Counted from the first letter of the stretch, positions 34,888 to 43,862 are shown. The stretch: 64,000 nucleotides of DNA from an uncultured Porphyromonadaceae bacterium (GCA_902495245.1 CABUWI010000007.1:1-64000), one strand, 5' to 3'. The notes: a model not told the origin generated them from the letters alone. Translations and numbers: made by a program.

Positions 34888-35613
34888 TTATTTGTTTAAC
34901 TTGATTTTTGAATGCGTTACTTTGCACTTTAACTTTTTTTCTATATATGATTTGATGACGTTTGCGGTTGCTTTTGACAGATAAGGCGATAATATCACCT
35001 CTTCAATCATATCATGGTGATTCACAGGCAATAAAATGTGGCGTCGCCGATGTTTCTCATCTTCGTCCATGTTGCGCGGAATAAAAAGAAACCGCATCTC
35101 CGACTCGAACATATATGCCGGATCTTTTATAAATATAGTCTCCTTTGGGTCAAATTGAAAGTCAAACTGTCGGTATTGCACAGGTCTCCATTCGACCCGA
35201 TAATCCTCCCAACACCGAGCATCGAAAGATTCGAGGAATTTATTTATTGTTGATTTGATGCAGACGCCATGGTCAGGGCCGTAACATTTCCACATGAAAA
35301 TGTTTTCATTCTGCTCCGTGGTCCAGCATGAGACGAAATTCTCACAATACTCCTTAAACCTATTGAATCTTTCACGTTGTTCCGCGTCCATTTTATGGTC
35401 AGCGGGTCTCAACGGGCGGCATGCCTCCGCGATTCCGAAAGCATATTTAATTGGCATTGACGCCTCATTCGCATCTTCAAAACGCTTTTTCTTTTTGACA
35501 TAATAGTTGCCGGAAGCCAGTTGCGCAATCAGATTGTCCAGCGACATGTATTGCCGGATTTCGACGTTTTCCTGGCCCTCTGCAAGATAAAAGCGGCGGT
35601 CTGTTTTATCCAT
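34888..35613 (-). CDS. DUF2971 family protein
   Basis: A 241-residue soluble protein. DUF2971 hallmarks are visible: RQYMSLDNLIAQLASGNYYV near the N-terminus, the central FVSCWTTEQNENIFMWKCYG with the conserved Cys-Trp and MWKCYG block, GVCIKS, and EMRFLFIPR. The function is not established; such genes often sit near mobile elements and defence genes. It is the first gene after leader copy 2, and the LRR gene follows after 13 bases. In the leader a conserved GAGAGGATGACCG opens a five-codon frame that stops 11 bases before this ATG. Confidence 0.82.
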   Translation of the reverse strand: MDKTDRRFYLAEGQENVEIRQYMSLDNLIAQLASGNYYVKKKKRFEDANEASMPIKYAFGIAEACRPLRPADHKMDAEQRERFNRFKEYCENFVSCWTTEQNENIFMWKCYGPDHGVCIKSTINKFLESFDARCWEDYRVEWRPVQYRQFDFQFDPKETIFIKDPAYMFESEMRFLFIPRNMDEDEKHRRRHILLPVNHHDMIEEVILSPYLSKATANVIKSYIEKKLKCKVTHSKIKLNK

Positions 35614-35630
35614 TGACTGTTATGTTGCCG

Positions 35631-35930
35631 CGGTCATCCTCTCGTTGGCAATTGATTGGTTTACACAAGAAGAGCGCAGGAATCTGTATCTGTTACCGTC
35701 CTACCATTGGAGGCTTCTCGCATTGCCTTTTAGATGTCAGACGGCAACGCAGAAGCCCACGCTCGCATATGCAACCGATGCATCCGACCATATTCCTCAC
35801 GGAACAGCATGTCGAATGCAAGATATTACATATCCACGGGCATCTACCGTTGCTCAATCCTTGACATCTAAATGAAATTTTGCGAGAATCTCCAATGGTC
35901 AAGAATCAGCGCGGATAAACGCTTTTCTAT
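35631..35930 (-). ncRNA. Candidate structured 5' leader RNA, copy 2
   Basis: Homologue of 17085-17390. P1: 35899-35891 (ACCATTGGA) with 35711-35703. P2: 35872-35863 (TTTAGATGTC) with 35738-35729 in the loop of P4. P3: CGAC/GTCG and TTCC/GGAA at 35814-35785. P4 (35757-35743 with 35727-35712) is identical to copy 1. The competing hairpin 35748-35740 with 35700-35692 keeps pairing through one G-U on the minus-strand RNA, whereas the plus-strand RNA would have an A-C clash, which favours a minus-strand transcript. Confidence 0.75.
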
Positions 35931-35994
35931 TTATGTTTCTGCAACCCGCCCGCTTGACCCCGGACCGAGGCTTCTGCAAGGCGGTCTGCGACTG

Positions 35995-36023
35995 CAAAGT
36001 TAGCAAAAATTTCTAAAACCAAA
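35995..36023 (-). promoter_or_regulatory. Promoter of leader copy 2
   Basis: On the minus strand: TTTG (36023-36020), 17-bp spacer, TAACTTTG (36002-35995). The RNA would start near 35988 and read through the element into the DUF2971 and LRR genes. Confidence 0.6.
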
Positions 36024-36056
36024 ACAATTCCGCGCGATTTTTGACAATTGCAACAA

Positions 36057-36171
36057 GGAGCGGCGGATCATTCCGCCGCCACGCGCGACAAAACCCTAAC
36101 CAACAGATACATATCCCGTTTCGGCGGAATAATCCGCCGCTCCGATGCCCGCAGGGCATCATCTCCCCCGC
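36057..36171. repeat. Family B composite repeat
   Basis: GAGCGGCGGATCATTCCGCC, then GGCGGAATAATCCGCCGCTC, then GATGCCCGCAGGGCATCATC: the same order and spacing of hairpins as in the tracts at 33.7 and 55.7 kb, with the stem bases changed but still pairing. Confidence 0.7.
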
Positions 36172-36242
36172 ACAAACTATATCTATAAGGGTGTTGCTAC
36201 AACAATGTTCAAACGTCCACCCGACAATTATACCCACATTAG

Positions 36243-36336
36243 TGTAGGGGTGCTTCATGAAGCACCCGCCGTTTCGGCCAACAAATCAGCTGCTTAAGCG
36301 TCGCGACAAGCGGGCGCTTCATGAAGCGCCCCTACG
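36243..36336. repeat. Family A palindromic repeat, paired form
   Basis: Two perfect 20-bp palindromes, GGGTGCTTCATGAAGCACCC (36248-36267) and GGGCGCTTCATGAAGCGCCC (36312-36331), with inverted outer ends TGTAGGGG and CCCCTACG. Same architecture as 24433-24529. The span 35931-36360 holds only repeats and the leader promoter. Confidence 0.8.
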
Positions 36337-36360
36337 CCGGAGATTGGTCATTCCCTCAAG

Positions 36361-36864
36361 TCAGCGCGCCTCCCGCGCGACGAAGCGTTCGCAGAGGGCG
36401 CGGGCGGCCGAGCCGGGGCGGTTGCTGACCAGGGCGAGGATTTCGTCGGGGCGGTGCCAGGCGGCGGAGTCCACCTCCGTCGAGAGGCGCAGCGGCCTTG
36501 CCGTTACGCGGGCGAAGAAGCCGACCATCAGCATCTCCTTGCGCGGGAACCAGGTGGTGCACACCGGTTCGAGCAGTTCGACTTCCTGGCCGGTCTCTTC
36601 CATGATTTCGCGCACGGCCGTCTCTTCGGCGTTCTCGCCCGGCTTGATGTAGCCCGAGACAAGGTTGCAGAAGTCGCGCGAAATGTAGTCCTGATGCAGC
36701 AGCAGGACTTCGCCTTTTTCGTTATGCACGAGCGCTATGACCGCCGTGGGAAAGATGGGGAACCACGGCTTGGCGCACCGCTCGCACCACTCGACGACGC
36801 CCTCGTCGCCAAGTTCGCGCCCCGTCAGCGGGGCGCCGCAGTCAGGACAGTACTTGAATCTCAT
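36361..36864 (-). CDS. NUDIX hydrolase with zinc ribbon
   Basis: A 167-residue protein. An N-terminal zinc ribbon (YCPDCGAP and WCERC, residues 5-29) is followed by the NUDIX box: G in SGYIKPGENAEET, then REIMEETG with the metal-binding glutamates. The layout resembles NudC-like NAD+ or nucleotide-sugar pyrophosphatases. It cleaves nucleoside diphosphates linked to another moiety; the exact substrate is unknown. Its ATG overlaps the stop of the ABC permease by four bases (ATGA), so it is translated with the efflux operon, an odd partner. The longer open frame upstream is a shadow of the permease gene. Confidence 0.88.
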   Translation of the reverse strand: MRFKYCPDCGAPLTGRELGDEGVVEWCERCAKPWFPIFPTAVIALVHNEKGEVLLLHQDYISRDFCNLVSGYIKPGENAEETAVREIMEETGQEVELLEPVCTTWFPRKEMLMVGFFARVTARPLRLSTEVDSAAWHRPDEILALVSNRPGSAARALCERFVAREAR

Positions 36865-38045
36865 TTTCGGGCGCGGCGTGCGTTGAGTCGCCGCATGATT
36901 TCGCGACGGTAAAACACTACGGAACAGAGGAAATAGACACCTGCCTGAATCCACATGGCAATGAACTCGCGGCTGACGTCGTGGAGCGAGGCGCCCATCG
37001 TGTTGATGCGCACGTAGCCGTTGGTGGCGAAGGTCGAGGGGAACAGGTAGCCCACCCAACGCCAGAAGTCGGGCACGGCCGCCCCGGGCCACGAGATGCC
37101 CGAAATGAACAGCAGAGGCACGGACATGAACACGAAGAGCAAGATGCAGTCTTCGCGGCGATAGACGAACGCCGAGTAGGTTATGGCCATGAAAATCGAC
37201 GCTAACAGGAACGGCACCATGAAGGCGAGATACGTTGCCCAATGGCCGAGCTGAGGCAGCGTGAACAGCCGCGTAACGACGACATACATGTACATTGCCA
37301 GCAGCAGATAGAGCACGAAGTAGAACAGCGTGCGGCCGGCAACGATGTGGAGCGGATTCTTGTAAATCTTGCCCGGGGGCACGGCAATCTGGCCGAAGCG
37401 TTCGCGCACGCCGCCGCCGGTCATGCCGATGCCGAGCATCAGCGTCTGCTGCAGAATCAGCATCAGCACGGGCGGCATCAGGAAGGCCGCGAAACCGCTC
37501 TGCGGATTGTAGAGCGACACGTAGTCATAGCCTATCGGCTGCGTGGCAATCTGCTCCTGGCGATCGGTGGCGCCGGTGTAGAAGCGCTCCACCTTGATGT
37601 CCTTGTTCAGCTCCAGGCTGACGTTGGTGGCGGCAAGGAGCGCCGACTTGTAGTAGAGCATGCCGGCCATGTCGGCATAGACGCCCACCGTGGCCTGCTC
37701 GCCGCGCACGAGGCGCTTGCTGAAGTCGGCGGGAATCACCACGACGGCATAGACCTCCGAGCGCCGGTTCAGCTCTTCGGCCTCGGCCACCGAGAGGCAG
37801 CGCGCGGCCACCTTGACCTCGGGCGTGGCGTCGAGCATGCGCACTAACCGGCGCGACAGCGGCGACTGAGACTCGTCGACGACGGCCACCGGCACGTCGC
37901 GCACAACCTCGTTATTGTAGATGAACGCGTAGAGCAGCGGATAGAGCAGCGGCACGATGAACACGAACAGAACCACGCCCTGGTCGCGCATGACGTTGCG
38001 CAGCTCGGCCCACCATATCTGGGCTATGTTAACAATCGAATTCAT
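36861..38045 (-). CDS. ABC-2 type exporter permease (second)
   Basis: A 394-residue membrane protein. One hydrophobic helix near the N-terminus (VVLFVFIVPLLYPLLYAFIY) is followed by a large periplasmic domain (about residues 45-190, VAVVDESQSPLSRRLVRMLD), then five helices including MLILQQTLMLGIGM and ALLLASIFMAIT-like segments, ending with the LNARRARK basic tail. This is the ABC-2/YhgE-type layout of YbhR/YbhS-like efflux permeases. It overlaps the first permease by four bases (ATGA). No ATP-binding subunit is encoded in the operon. Confidence 0.88.
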   Translation of the reverse strand: MNSIVNIAQIWWAELRNVMRDQGVVLFVFIVPLLYPLLYAFIYNNEVVRDVPVAVVDESQSPLSRRLVRMLDATPEVKVAARCLSVAEAEELNRRSEVYAVVVIPADFSKRLVRGEQATVGVYADMAGMLYYKSALLAATNVSLELNKDIKVERFYTGATDRQEQIATQPIGYDYVSLYNPQSGFAAFLMPPVLMLILQQTLMLGIGMTGGGVRERFGQIAVPPGKIYKNPLHIVAGRTLFYFVLYLLLAMYMYVVVTRLFTLPQLGHWATYLAFMVPFLLASIFMAITYSAFVYRREDCILLFVFMSVPLLFISGISWPGAAVPDFWRWVGYLFPSTFATNGYVRINTMGASLHDVSREFIAMWIQAGVYFLCSVVFYRREIMRRLNARRARK

Positions 38046-39223
38046 GGAACGTATTTGGCATGGCGTATGGCGTGGCGGTAGAGCGGCAGCGTGAGCAGCG
38101 GAAGCAGCATGAAGCAGAGCAGCGCAACTACCGACGACCACGCATAGAAGACTGAGTAGCCGTGCAACGCCTGGTTTACGTATAGCAGATAATAGTGGCG
38201 CAGCGGAAAGAGCCACGCAAAGGCCTGAAGCAGCGGGTCCATGGCCATGGTCGGGAACGACAGACCGGAAATGGAGAAGCTGACGATGCCCCAAAGCGAG
38301 CAGATGCACATCGAGAAGCGCATCTGGCCCTGCATTACGCCGAACACGAACGTGCCGAACGCCTGCGCGGCCAGAATGCACAGCACCCCGACGCCGAACA
38401 TAGCCCACAGGCCGCAGCGGCAGGGAAATTGCAGATACTTATAGAACACCACGTCGCAGAGCAACATCATCAGCGAGAACAGCAGCGTCTGCGGCACGAG
38501 TTTGCCCGCGAGGAACACCGTTGACGACCCGCCGGCCATCTCGTAGGCCTCGCGCTGAGTGCCGCGCTTCCACTCCAGGCCGATTGTGTAGGGCGTGAAA
38601 ATCAGTACGAACAGCAGCAGGCAGCCGGGCACGATTATGTTGCTCAGATAGACCGAATAGTCAAGCACGGGGTTGCCTATGGGGTGCGCCTCGATGACGA
38701 TGGGTCTGATGGCCGCCATCGCCTCGTCGTCGGTCATGCCTTTGGCCGTGAACGTCTGGCGCGAAACGGCCATGCCGGCCATCTCGGAGATTGTGCGCAG
38801 GTCGCGCATCATCAGCGACCCGGCCACGAAGTAGGCCTCGTTGGTGTAGAAGGCAATCTTGGGGCGCCGCTGGCTCAGGGCGCGCGCCGTCGTGCCCTGC
38901 GGAATGTGAATGAAGCCGTAAATTTCGCCGCGGTCCATGGCCTCGCGCGCCTCGGCAAAGGTGTGATAGCGGTGAACCAGGTTGGTGTTCTCCATGGCGT
39001 CGAGCGTGCGCACCAGCTGGCGCGTAACCGACGTGTCGTCCTCGTCAATCACGCCCGCGGGCAATTCCGAGGGCAGCCCGGCGGCCATGAGCGACGTGAA
39101 GAACCATATCAGCAGAATCGGGGCAAGAAACAACAGTATGAGCAGCATCGGGCGGCGCGAAAAGAAATGCAATTCGCGCATCCACAGCGTCCACACGCGC
39201 AGAAAAACGTTTTTCCGCTTCAT
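38042..39223 (-). CDS. ABC-2 type exporter permease (first)
   Basis: A 393-residue membrane protein starting MKRKNVFLRVWTLWMRELHF. It has an N-terminal helix (PMLLILLFLAPILLIWFFTS), a periplasmic domain with VIDEDDTSVTRQLVRTLDAM (paralogous to the same stretch in the second permease), and five C-terminal helices. The start at 39223 has GGGAAAG just before the ATG; a start 30 bases earlier would overlap the HlyD gene more deeply. With the neighbouring permease it would form a heterodimeric channel; HlyD and TolC partners lie upstream. Confidence 0.86.
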   Translation of the reverse strand: MKRKNVFLRVWTLWMRELHFFSRRPMLLILLFLAPILLIWFFTSLMAAGLPSELPAGVIDEDDTSVTRQLVRTLDAMENTNLVHRYHTFAEAREAMDRGEIYGFIHIPQGTTARALSQRRPKIAFYTNEAYFVAGSLMMRDLRTISEMAGMAVSRQTFTAKGMTDDEAMAAIRPIVIEAHPIGNPVLDYSVYLSNIIVPGCLLLFVLIFTPYTIGLEWKRGTQREAYEMAGGSSTVFLAGKLVPQTLLFSLMMLLCDVVFYKYLQFPCRCGLWAMFGVGVLCILAAQAFGTFVFGVMQGQMRFSMCICSLWGIVSFSISGLSFPTMAMDPLLQAFAWLFPLRHYYLLYVNQALHGYSVFYAWSSVVALLCFMLLPLLTLPLYRHAIRHAKYVP

Positions 39224-39236
39224 CTTTCCCGACGGT

Positions 39237-40232
39237 TCACTTGCGTTCGACAACGGCAGTCATGCCCGGCTTCACGTCGCCGAGCTCCGCGCCGTCGGCC
39301 GGCACGGCCTTCACTTCGAATGTCTTGAGGTCATATTGGTCGAGCGCCTTGGTGGCCTTCCAGACGGCATAGCTGCCGACCTCCTTGATGCGCGACACGC
39401 GCAGGGCCACCCTGCGGTCAAGCGCGGGCATGTAGGCCTCGAACTCCGTGCCGACGGTCAGGCCCGGCAGCATGTCCTCGCGCACGTTGAAGACGAACCA
39501 TGTGTCATCGAGCCGCGCAATGTTCATCAGCGGCGCGCCCGTGCCCACCAGCTCGCCCTGCTCGGGATAGATTTCCGTAACCACTCCGGCCTGCGGGGCG
39601 GTCAGAACGGTTTCGTTGATGTAGGAGTTCACCTCGCTGACGGCAGCCTCGGCGCGGAGCACCTGGGCGCCGGCCATCGACTTGTCTTCCGAGCGGGCGC
39701 CCTTCACGGCCATGTCATACTGGCTCTTGGCGGCGCGCTCCGATGCGAGCATCGCCTGATATTGCGCGTAGGCCTCGTCGCGCTTCTGCTCGGCCAGGAC
39801 TCCCTGCTCAAACAGGCGGTTCACGCGGTTATAGCTCTTCTCGGCCACTTCGACGCCGGCCTTGGCTTTCTGCCAGAGCTGATAGGCGCCCTCAATCTGC
39901 TCGCGCTGCGCGCCGTTGTCGGCCTTGCGCCGCTGGGCTTCGGCAGCCATGCGCGCGGCGTTGGCCTGCGCCAGCTTGGCCTCCACGTCGGGGGCTTCGA
40001 GAATGACAAGCGTGTCGCCGGCGCAGACGGTATCGCCCTCCTGCACGCGGATTTCGAGCACACGGCCCGGCACTTTGCCCGACACGCGATAGTCGCTCGT
40101 CTCGGCCTGACCCTGAATAACCTCGGGCTGCTCCGACATGTTCAGGCCTATTATGATGACTACGATAATGGCAACCACCACTATGGCGGCGGCAAACAAC
40201 ACAAGCGTGAAATTCGTTTTCTTGCGGTTCAT
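39237..40232 (-). CDS. HlyD/EmrA-family periplasmic adaptor
   Basis: A 331-residue protein anchored by one N-terminal helix (FTLVLFAAAIVVVAIIVVII). A biotinyl-lipoyl-like half-motif YRVSGKVPGRVLEIRVQEGD is followed by a long coiled-coil hairpin (about residues 75-190, rich in Ala/Gln/Glu), then the second lipoyl half VLTAPQAGVVTEIYPEQGE and a beta-barrel domain ending KPGMTAVVERK. It bridges the inner-membrane permeases to TolC. It is second in the operon, 41 bases after the TolC-like gene. Confidence 0.92.
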   Translation of the reverse strand: MNRKKTNFTLVLFAAAIVVVAIIVVIIIGLNMSEQPEVIQGQAETSDYRVSGKVPGRVLEIRVQEGDTVCAGDTLVILEAPDVEAKLAQANAARMAAEAQRRKADNGAQREQIEGAYQLWQKAKAGVEVAEKSYNRVNRLFEQGVLAEQKRDEAYAQYQAMLASERAAKSQYDMAVKGARSEDKSMAGAQVLRAEAAVSEVNSYINETVLTAPQAGVVTEIYPEQGELVGTGAPLMNIARLDDTWFVFNVREDMLPGLTVGTEFEAYMPALDRRVALRVSRIKEVGSYAVWKATKALDQYDLKTFEVKAVPADGAELGDVKPGMTAVVERK

Positions 40233-40273
40233 ATCTCTTTATTTCTCAATGTGATTGTTCTTGTTTACGATTT

Positions 40274-41698
40274 TTAGATGGTGCCGAGGGCACGCTGCAG
40301 GTGAATCGCGGCGAGCTTCATGTCGATTTTGGCGGCGATGAGCTCCGACCGTGCGCCGAGCCATGCGGTCTGCGCCTCGTTCACATTTATTACGGGAATG
40401 ACGCCCTCTTCCATGCCCAGCGTGGCGATGCGCAGGTTCTCCTCGGCCACACCTGCCGCGCTCTCCGAGGCGGCCAGGCGCTTGCGCGACTCCTCGACCT
40501 TCTGCCGGCTCTGGGCAATCTGCAGTTCAATCTTTTCGGTGGCCTCGTCGAGCTTGAGCTTCGCCACCTGACTGCGGGCCTTGGCGGCCTTGACCTTGTA
40601 GATGCGGTCGCCCCAGGTAACGATGGGTATGTTCACCACTACGCCCACCGACCACAAGTTGTGGAACTTATTCTCGAAACCGTTGAACAGCGAGGGATTC
40701 ATCAGGGAGTATCCGCCGGTAAGCGCCACCGTTGGCATCGTCTCGGCCAGTGCCAGCTTGACGCGCTGGTTGTCTACCTCGGCGGCGCGGCCCAGGGCAC
40801 GCAGCTCGGGGCGGTCGGTGCGCCAGCTTTCAGACGCAGCGCCGACAGGCATCTCCGTCTCTGCCGTAAGATTGTCAAGCATGCTCTCGTCGGCCAGGCT
40901 GATGTCCGTGTTGACGTCAAGGCCGATAATCTGACACATCAGCATCTTCAGCAGGCTAAGGCCGTTGTTGACCTGAATCAGCGCCACGTTGGCCTGATTG
41001 GCCTTGACCTTGACGCTCAGGCCGTCGGCCTTGGTGGCCACGCCCTCGCTGACCATGGCCTCGACGTCCTTGTCGAGGTCCTCGACCAGCTTCAGATAGC
41101 TCTCGGCCAGCTCTTTCTTGGCCGTCAGAGCGACGATTTGCCAGTATGTCTCGTCCACCTCGACCATGACGTCCTGAAGGGCGATGTCATATTTATCGGC
41201 GGCAGCCTGTTCGGCAAGACGGGCAATTTTATTGTAGGCGCGGATTTTGCCGCCCATGTAGACGGGCTGGGTCAGCATCACGGCCAGGGCGCCGGCATTG
41301 CGCGTGTCGGTGTCAAGCGCGTCGACCAGACTCTGACCGGCCGCATTGAGCGGGCCTTGCAGCAGCTGGCCTATCGGCAACTGCGGCATGGCCTGACCCA
41401 GCTGCGCGGCAACGGCGTCGCCCAGATGAGGCAGCGTCGACTTCTGCTCGTCGTTGAGCAGCGAAATCTCGCGCGACGTAAACATGTAGCCGCCCGTGGC
41501 CGACACCTTGGGCAGATAGTTCGTAAAAGCCGATTTGCGCTGATAATATGCCGCCCGCTGTTCGGCCGACGCCATGCTCAGGGCCTTGTTATTGTCGCGC
41601 GCCATCTGGCGGCACTCGTCGAGTGTCAACACCTGTTGCGCTCCGGCCGGCATCACGGCCGCAAGCGTCAGCAACAGCGATATGAATTTCTTTTTCAT
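40274..41698 (-). CDS. TolC family outer-membrane efflux protein
   Basis: A 474-residue protein with a signal peptide (MKKKFISLLLTLAAVMPAGA). Two outer-membrane-efflux repeats are visible, each with long helices and a short beta-barrel stretch: VLTLDECRQMARDNNKAL at the start of the first, and RPELRALGRAAEVDNQRVK at the start of the second; NIPIVTWGDRIYKVKAAKA is the usual strand-to-helix turn. It makes the exit duct of a tripartite exporter with the HlyD protein and the two ABC-2 permeases downstream. It is the first gene of the operon. Confidence 0.93.
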   Translation of the reverse strand: MKKKFISLLLTLAAVMPAGAQQVLTLDECRQMARDNNKALSMASAEQRAAYYQRKSAFTNYLPKVSATGGYMFTSREISLLNDEQKSTLPHLGDAVAAQLGQAMPQLPIGQLLQGPLNAAGQSLVDALDTDTRNAGALAVMLTQPVYMGGKIRAYNKIARLAEQAAADKYDIALQDVMVEVDETYWQIVALTAKKELAESYLKLVEDLDKDVEAMVSEGVATKADGLSVKVKANQANVALIQVNNGLSLLKMLMCQIIGLDVNTDISLADESMLDNLTAETEMPVGAASESWRTDRPELRALGRAAEVDNQRVKLALAETMPTVALTGGYSLMNPSLFNGFENKFHNLWSVGVVVNIPIVTWGDRIYKVKAAKARSQVAKLKLDEATEKIELQIAQSRQKVEESRKRLAASESAAGVAEENLRIATLGMEEGVIPVINVNEAQTAWLGARSELIAAKIDMKLAAIHLQRALGTI

Positions 41699-41836
41699 TA
41701 TTCGTGATTTGACGGTGTTTTTGAATTACGGGTGCAAATTTCGCCAACTTATTCGAGACACGTATAATCTATGAATCCCCGAAATTCGCCAAATTGGCGA
41801 ATTTCGGGGATTAGATGTGTTGATTGCGTTATATTA

Positions 41837-43825
41837 TTACTCTTCGCGAATCGGGTGGTACTGCACGAAGGCCTCCATTGCCTCATATTCGGCGAGACCC
41901 AGCGAGCTGTAGAGCTCGGCCGTGGCGCGGTTGCGCTCTTCGGCGCGCTGCCAGAACAGGCGGTCGTCGTCGCCCAGGAAGGGGGCGTTCTCCATCTGAC
42001 TCTGGTGCTTCAGAATCGAGTTGCGCTTGAAGCGGAGCTCTTCGGGCGAGATGGGCACGGCCATTTCAATGTGGTCGATTTCCCATTCGGCCCATGCGCC
42101 GCGATACATCCAGATGCGGCAATCCTTCATCCACTCTTCGTCCTTGCACTCGTCGATGACGGCCAGGACGGCGTCGGTGCAGACGCGGTGAGTGCCGTGG
42201 GGGTCGGCAAGGTCGCCGGCCACGAAAATCTGATGGGGCTTGACCGACGTGATGAGCTCGCGCACGATGGCGATATCCTTCTCGGTCAGGTCGCCCTTCT
42301 TGATTGCGCCGGTCTCATAGAACGGCAGGCGCAGGAAGTGGACGTTTTCGGGCTTGACGCCGATCCACTTGCAGGCGGTGCGGGCCTCGGCCTGGCGAAT
42401 CATGGTCTTGATTGTGCGGATATCTTCCGAGTCCATGTCGCCGTTCTGCTTGTTGGCGACGAACTCGTTGATTTCCTTGCTCTTCTTCTTGAAGTTGTCG
42501 TTGTCGAAGCCGAACAGGGGGGCGATGTAGTCGTTGAGCATGATGTAGCGCATCATGTCTTCGTCGCCCACGGCGATGTTGCCCGAGGTCTCGTAGGCCA
42601 CGTGAACGTCATGACCCTGGTCGACGAGGCGCTTCAGCGTACCGCCCATCGAGATGACGTCGTCATCGGGGTGAGGCGAAAATACGATTACGCGCTTCGG
42701 ATAGGGGTTGGCGCGCTCGGGGCGATAGGTGTCGTCGGCGTTGGGTTTGCCGCCGGGCCAGCCGGTGATGGTGTGCTGCAGCTCGTTGAACACCTTGATG
42801 TTCACGTTGTAGCCGCTGCCGAAGATGGCCAGCAGTTCGCCAAGGCCGTGGTCGTTATAGTCCTGGTTGGTGAGTTTCAGAATCGGCTTGCCGGTCTGCT
42901 GGCAGAGCCATACGATTGCGCGGCGAATCAGTTTGTCGTTCCACTCGCACGAGGTTACGAGCCAGGGGTGGCTGATGCGCGTCAGGCCCTCGGCGGCATT
43001 GATGTCGAGCACGAGAGTGGTGCGGCTGTGGGTCTGCAGCATCGAGGCGGGAACGGCGGGCGTTACCTGGCCTTCAACGGCCTTGCCCACAATTTCGGCG
43101 CGGTTTTCGCCCCAGGCCATGGCGATTATGCGACGGCTGGCAAGAATGTCGCTCACGCCGAGGGTCAGAGCCGTTGTCGGGGCGTGGTCTACCTTATAGG
43201 CGTTCGAGATGTTCTGACGCTGCTCGGCGCTCAGAAGCACCAGGCGGCACACGCTCGAGGCCGTCGAGCCGGGCTCGTTCATGCCGAGCGCTCCGTGAGG
43301 GCCTACCTGACAGAGGCAAAGGTCAAGACCGCCTGCGGCCTCGATTTCAGCCTCATATTCGCGACACATGGCGCCCACTTCTTCGCGCGGGCAAGCCGTA
43401 TTGAACGAATGAATGTTTTCGGGTTTGATGTCGACATGGTCGAGGAAGTTCTCTTTGAGCACCTTCAGGGTCGATGCCGATTCGGTGGTGCCGTCGGTAT
43501 AGAAGTCGCAGAGGTTGAAAACCACCGTGTTCTTGAAGCTGACTTCACCCTTCTTGTAAAGCTCTATCAGAGCCGAATATACGGAGCTCACGCTGTTGCC
43601 GGCGCCGAGGGCCATCACGAACTTGCCGCGCTTGGCTTCGGCGCGGTGAAGGGCGTGAACAACGTGTTCGGCAATACCGTCCGAGCCTTCGGTCAGGTTC
43701 TCGTAGATACGGGTGTCGATTTTTTCCTCGCGCGTCAGGGCGGCGAGCTCGATTTCATCGGCAGGCGCATAGTAGCGGCTGGGAATGCTGTCGAGTTTAA
43801 TCTTGGAACTAAGATTCGTTCTCAT
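41837..43825 (-). CDS. nagB: Glucosamine-6-phosphate deaminase fused to LmbE/PIG-L domain
   Basis: A 662-residue two-domain protein. Residues 1 to about 290 are a NagB/SugP isomerase domain (FVMALGAGNSVSSVYSALIE phosphate loop, GPHGALGMNEPGS, LTLGVSDILASRR), which turns glucosamine 6-phosphate into fructose 6-phosphate and ammonia. From about residue 370 follows an LmbE/PIG-L domain with the zinc motif FSPHPDDDVISMGGTL and a second histidine in DPHGTHRVC, typical of N-deacetylases. The fusion is usual in Bacteroidetes and would let one protein deacetylate and deaminate amino sugars (inference). A TAACTTTG box at 43863-43870 (minus) serves it. Confidence 0.93.
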   Translation of the reverse strand: MRTNLSSKIKLDSIPSRYYAPADEIELAALTREEKIDTRIYENLTEGSDGIAEHVVHALHRAEAKRGKFVMALGAGNSVSSVYSALIELYKKGEVSFKNTVVFNLCDFYTDGTTESASTLKVLKENFLDHVDIKPENIHSFNTACPREEVGAMCREYEAEIEAAGGLDLCLCQVGPHGALGMNEPGSTASSVCRLVLLSAEQRQNISNAYKVDHAPTTALTLGVSDILASRRIIAMAWGENRAEIVGKAVEGQVTPAVPASMLQTHSRTTLVLDINAAEGLTRISHPWLVTSCEWNDKLIRRAIVWLCQQTGKPILKLTNQDYNDHGLGELLAIFGSGYNVNIKVFNELQHTITGWPGGKPNADDTYRPERANPYPKRVIVFSPHPDDDVISMGGTLKRLVDQGHDVHVAYETSGNIAVGDEDMMRYIMLNDYIAPLFGFDNDNFKKKSKEINEFVANKQNGDMDSEDIRTIKTMIRQAEARTACKWIGVKPENVHFLRLPFYETGAIKKGDLTEKDIAIVRELITSVKPHQIFVAGDLADPHGTHRVCTDAVLAVIDECKDEEWMKDCRIWMYRGAWAEWEIDHIEMAVPISPEELRFKRNSILKHQSQMENAPFLGDDDRLFWQRAEERNRATAELYSSLGLAEYEAMEAFVQYHPIREE

Positions 43826-43862
43826 GGGTTGTTAAGTTGAAGATTGGTTTTTATACGTAGCG

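Noticed and set aside
36865..37242. N-terminal extension of the NUDIX gene to 37242
   Set aside because: The added residues are a shadow of the permease gene; the zinc ribbon starts right after the ATG at 36864.
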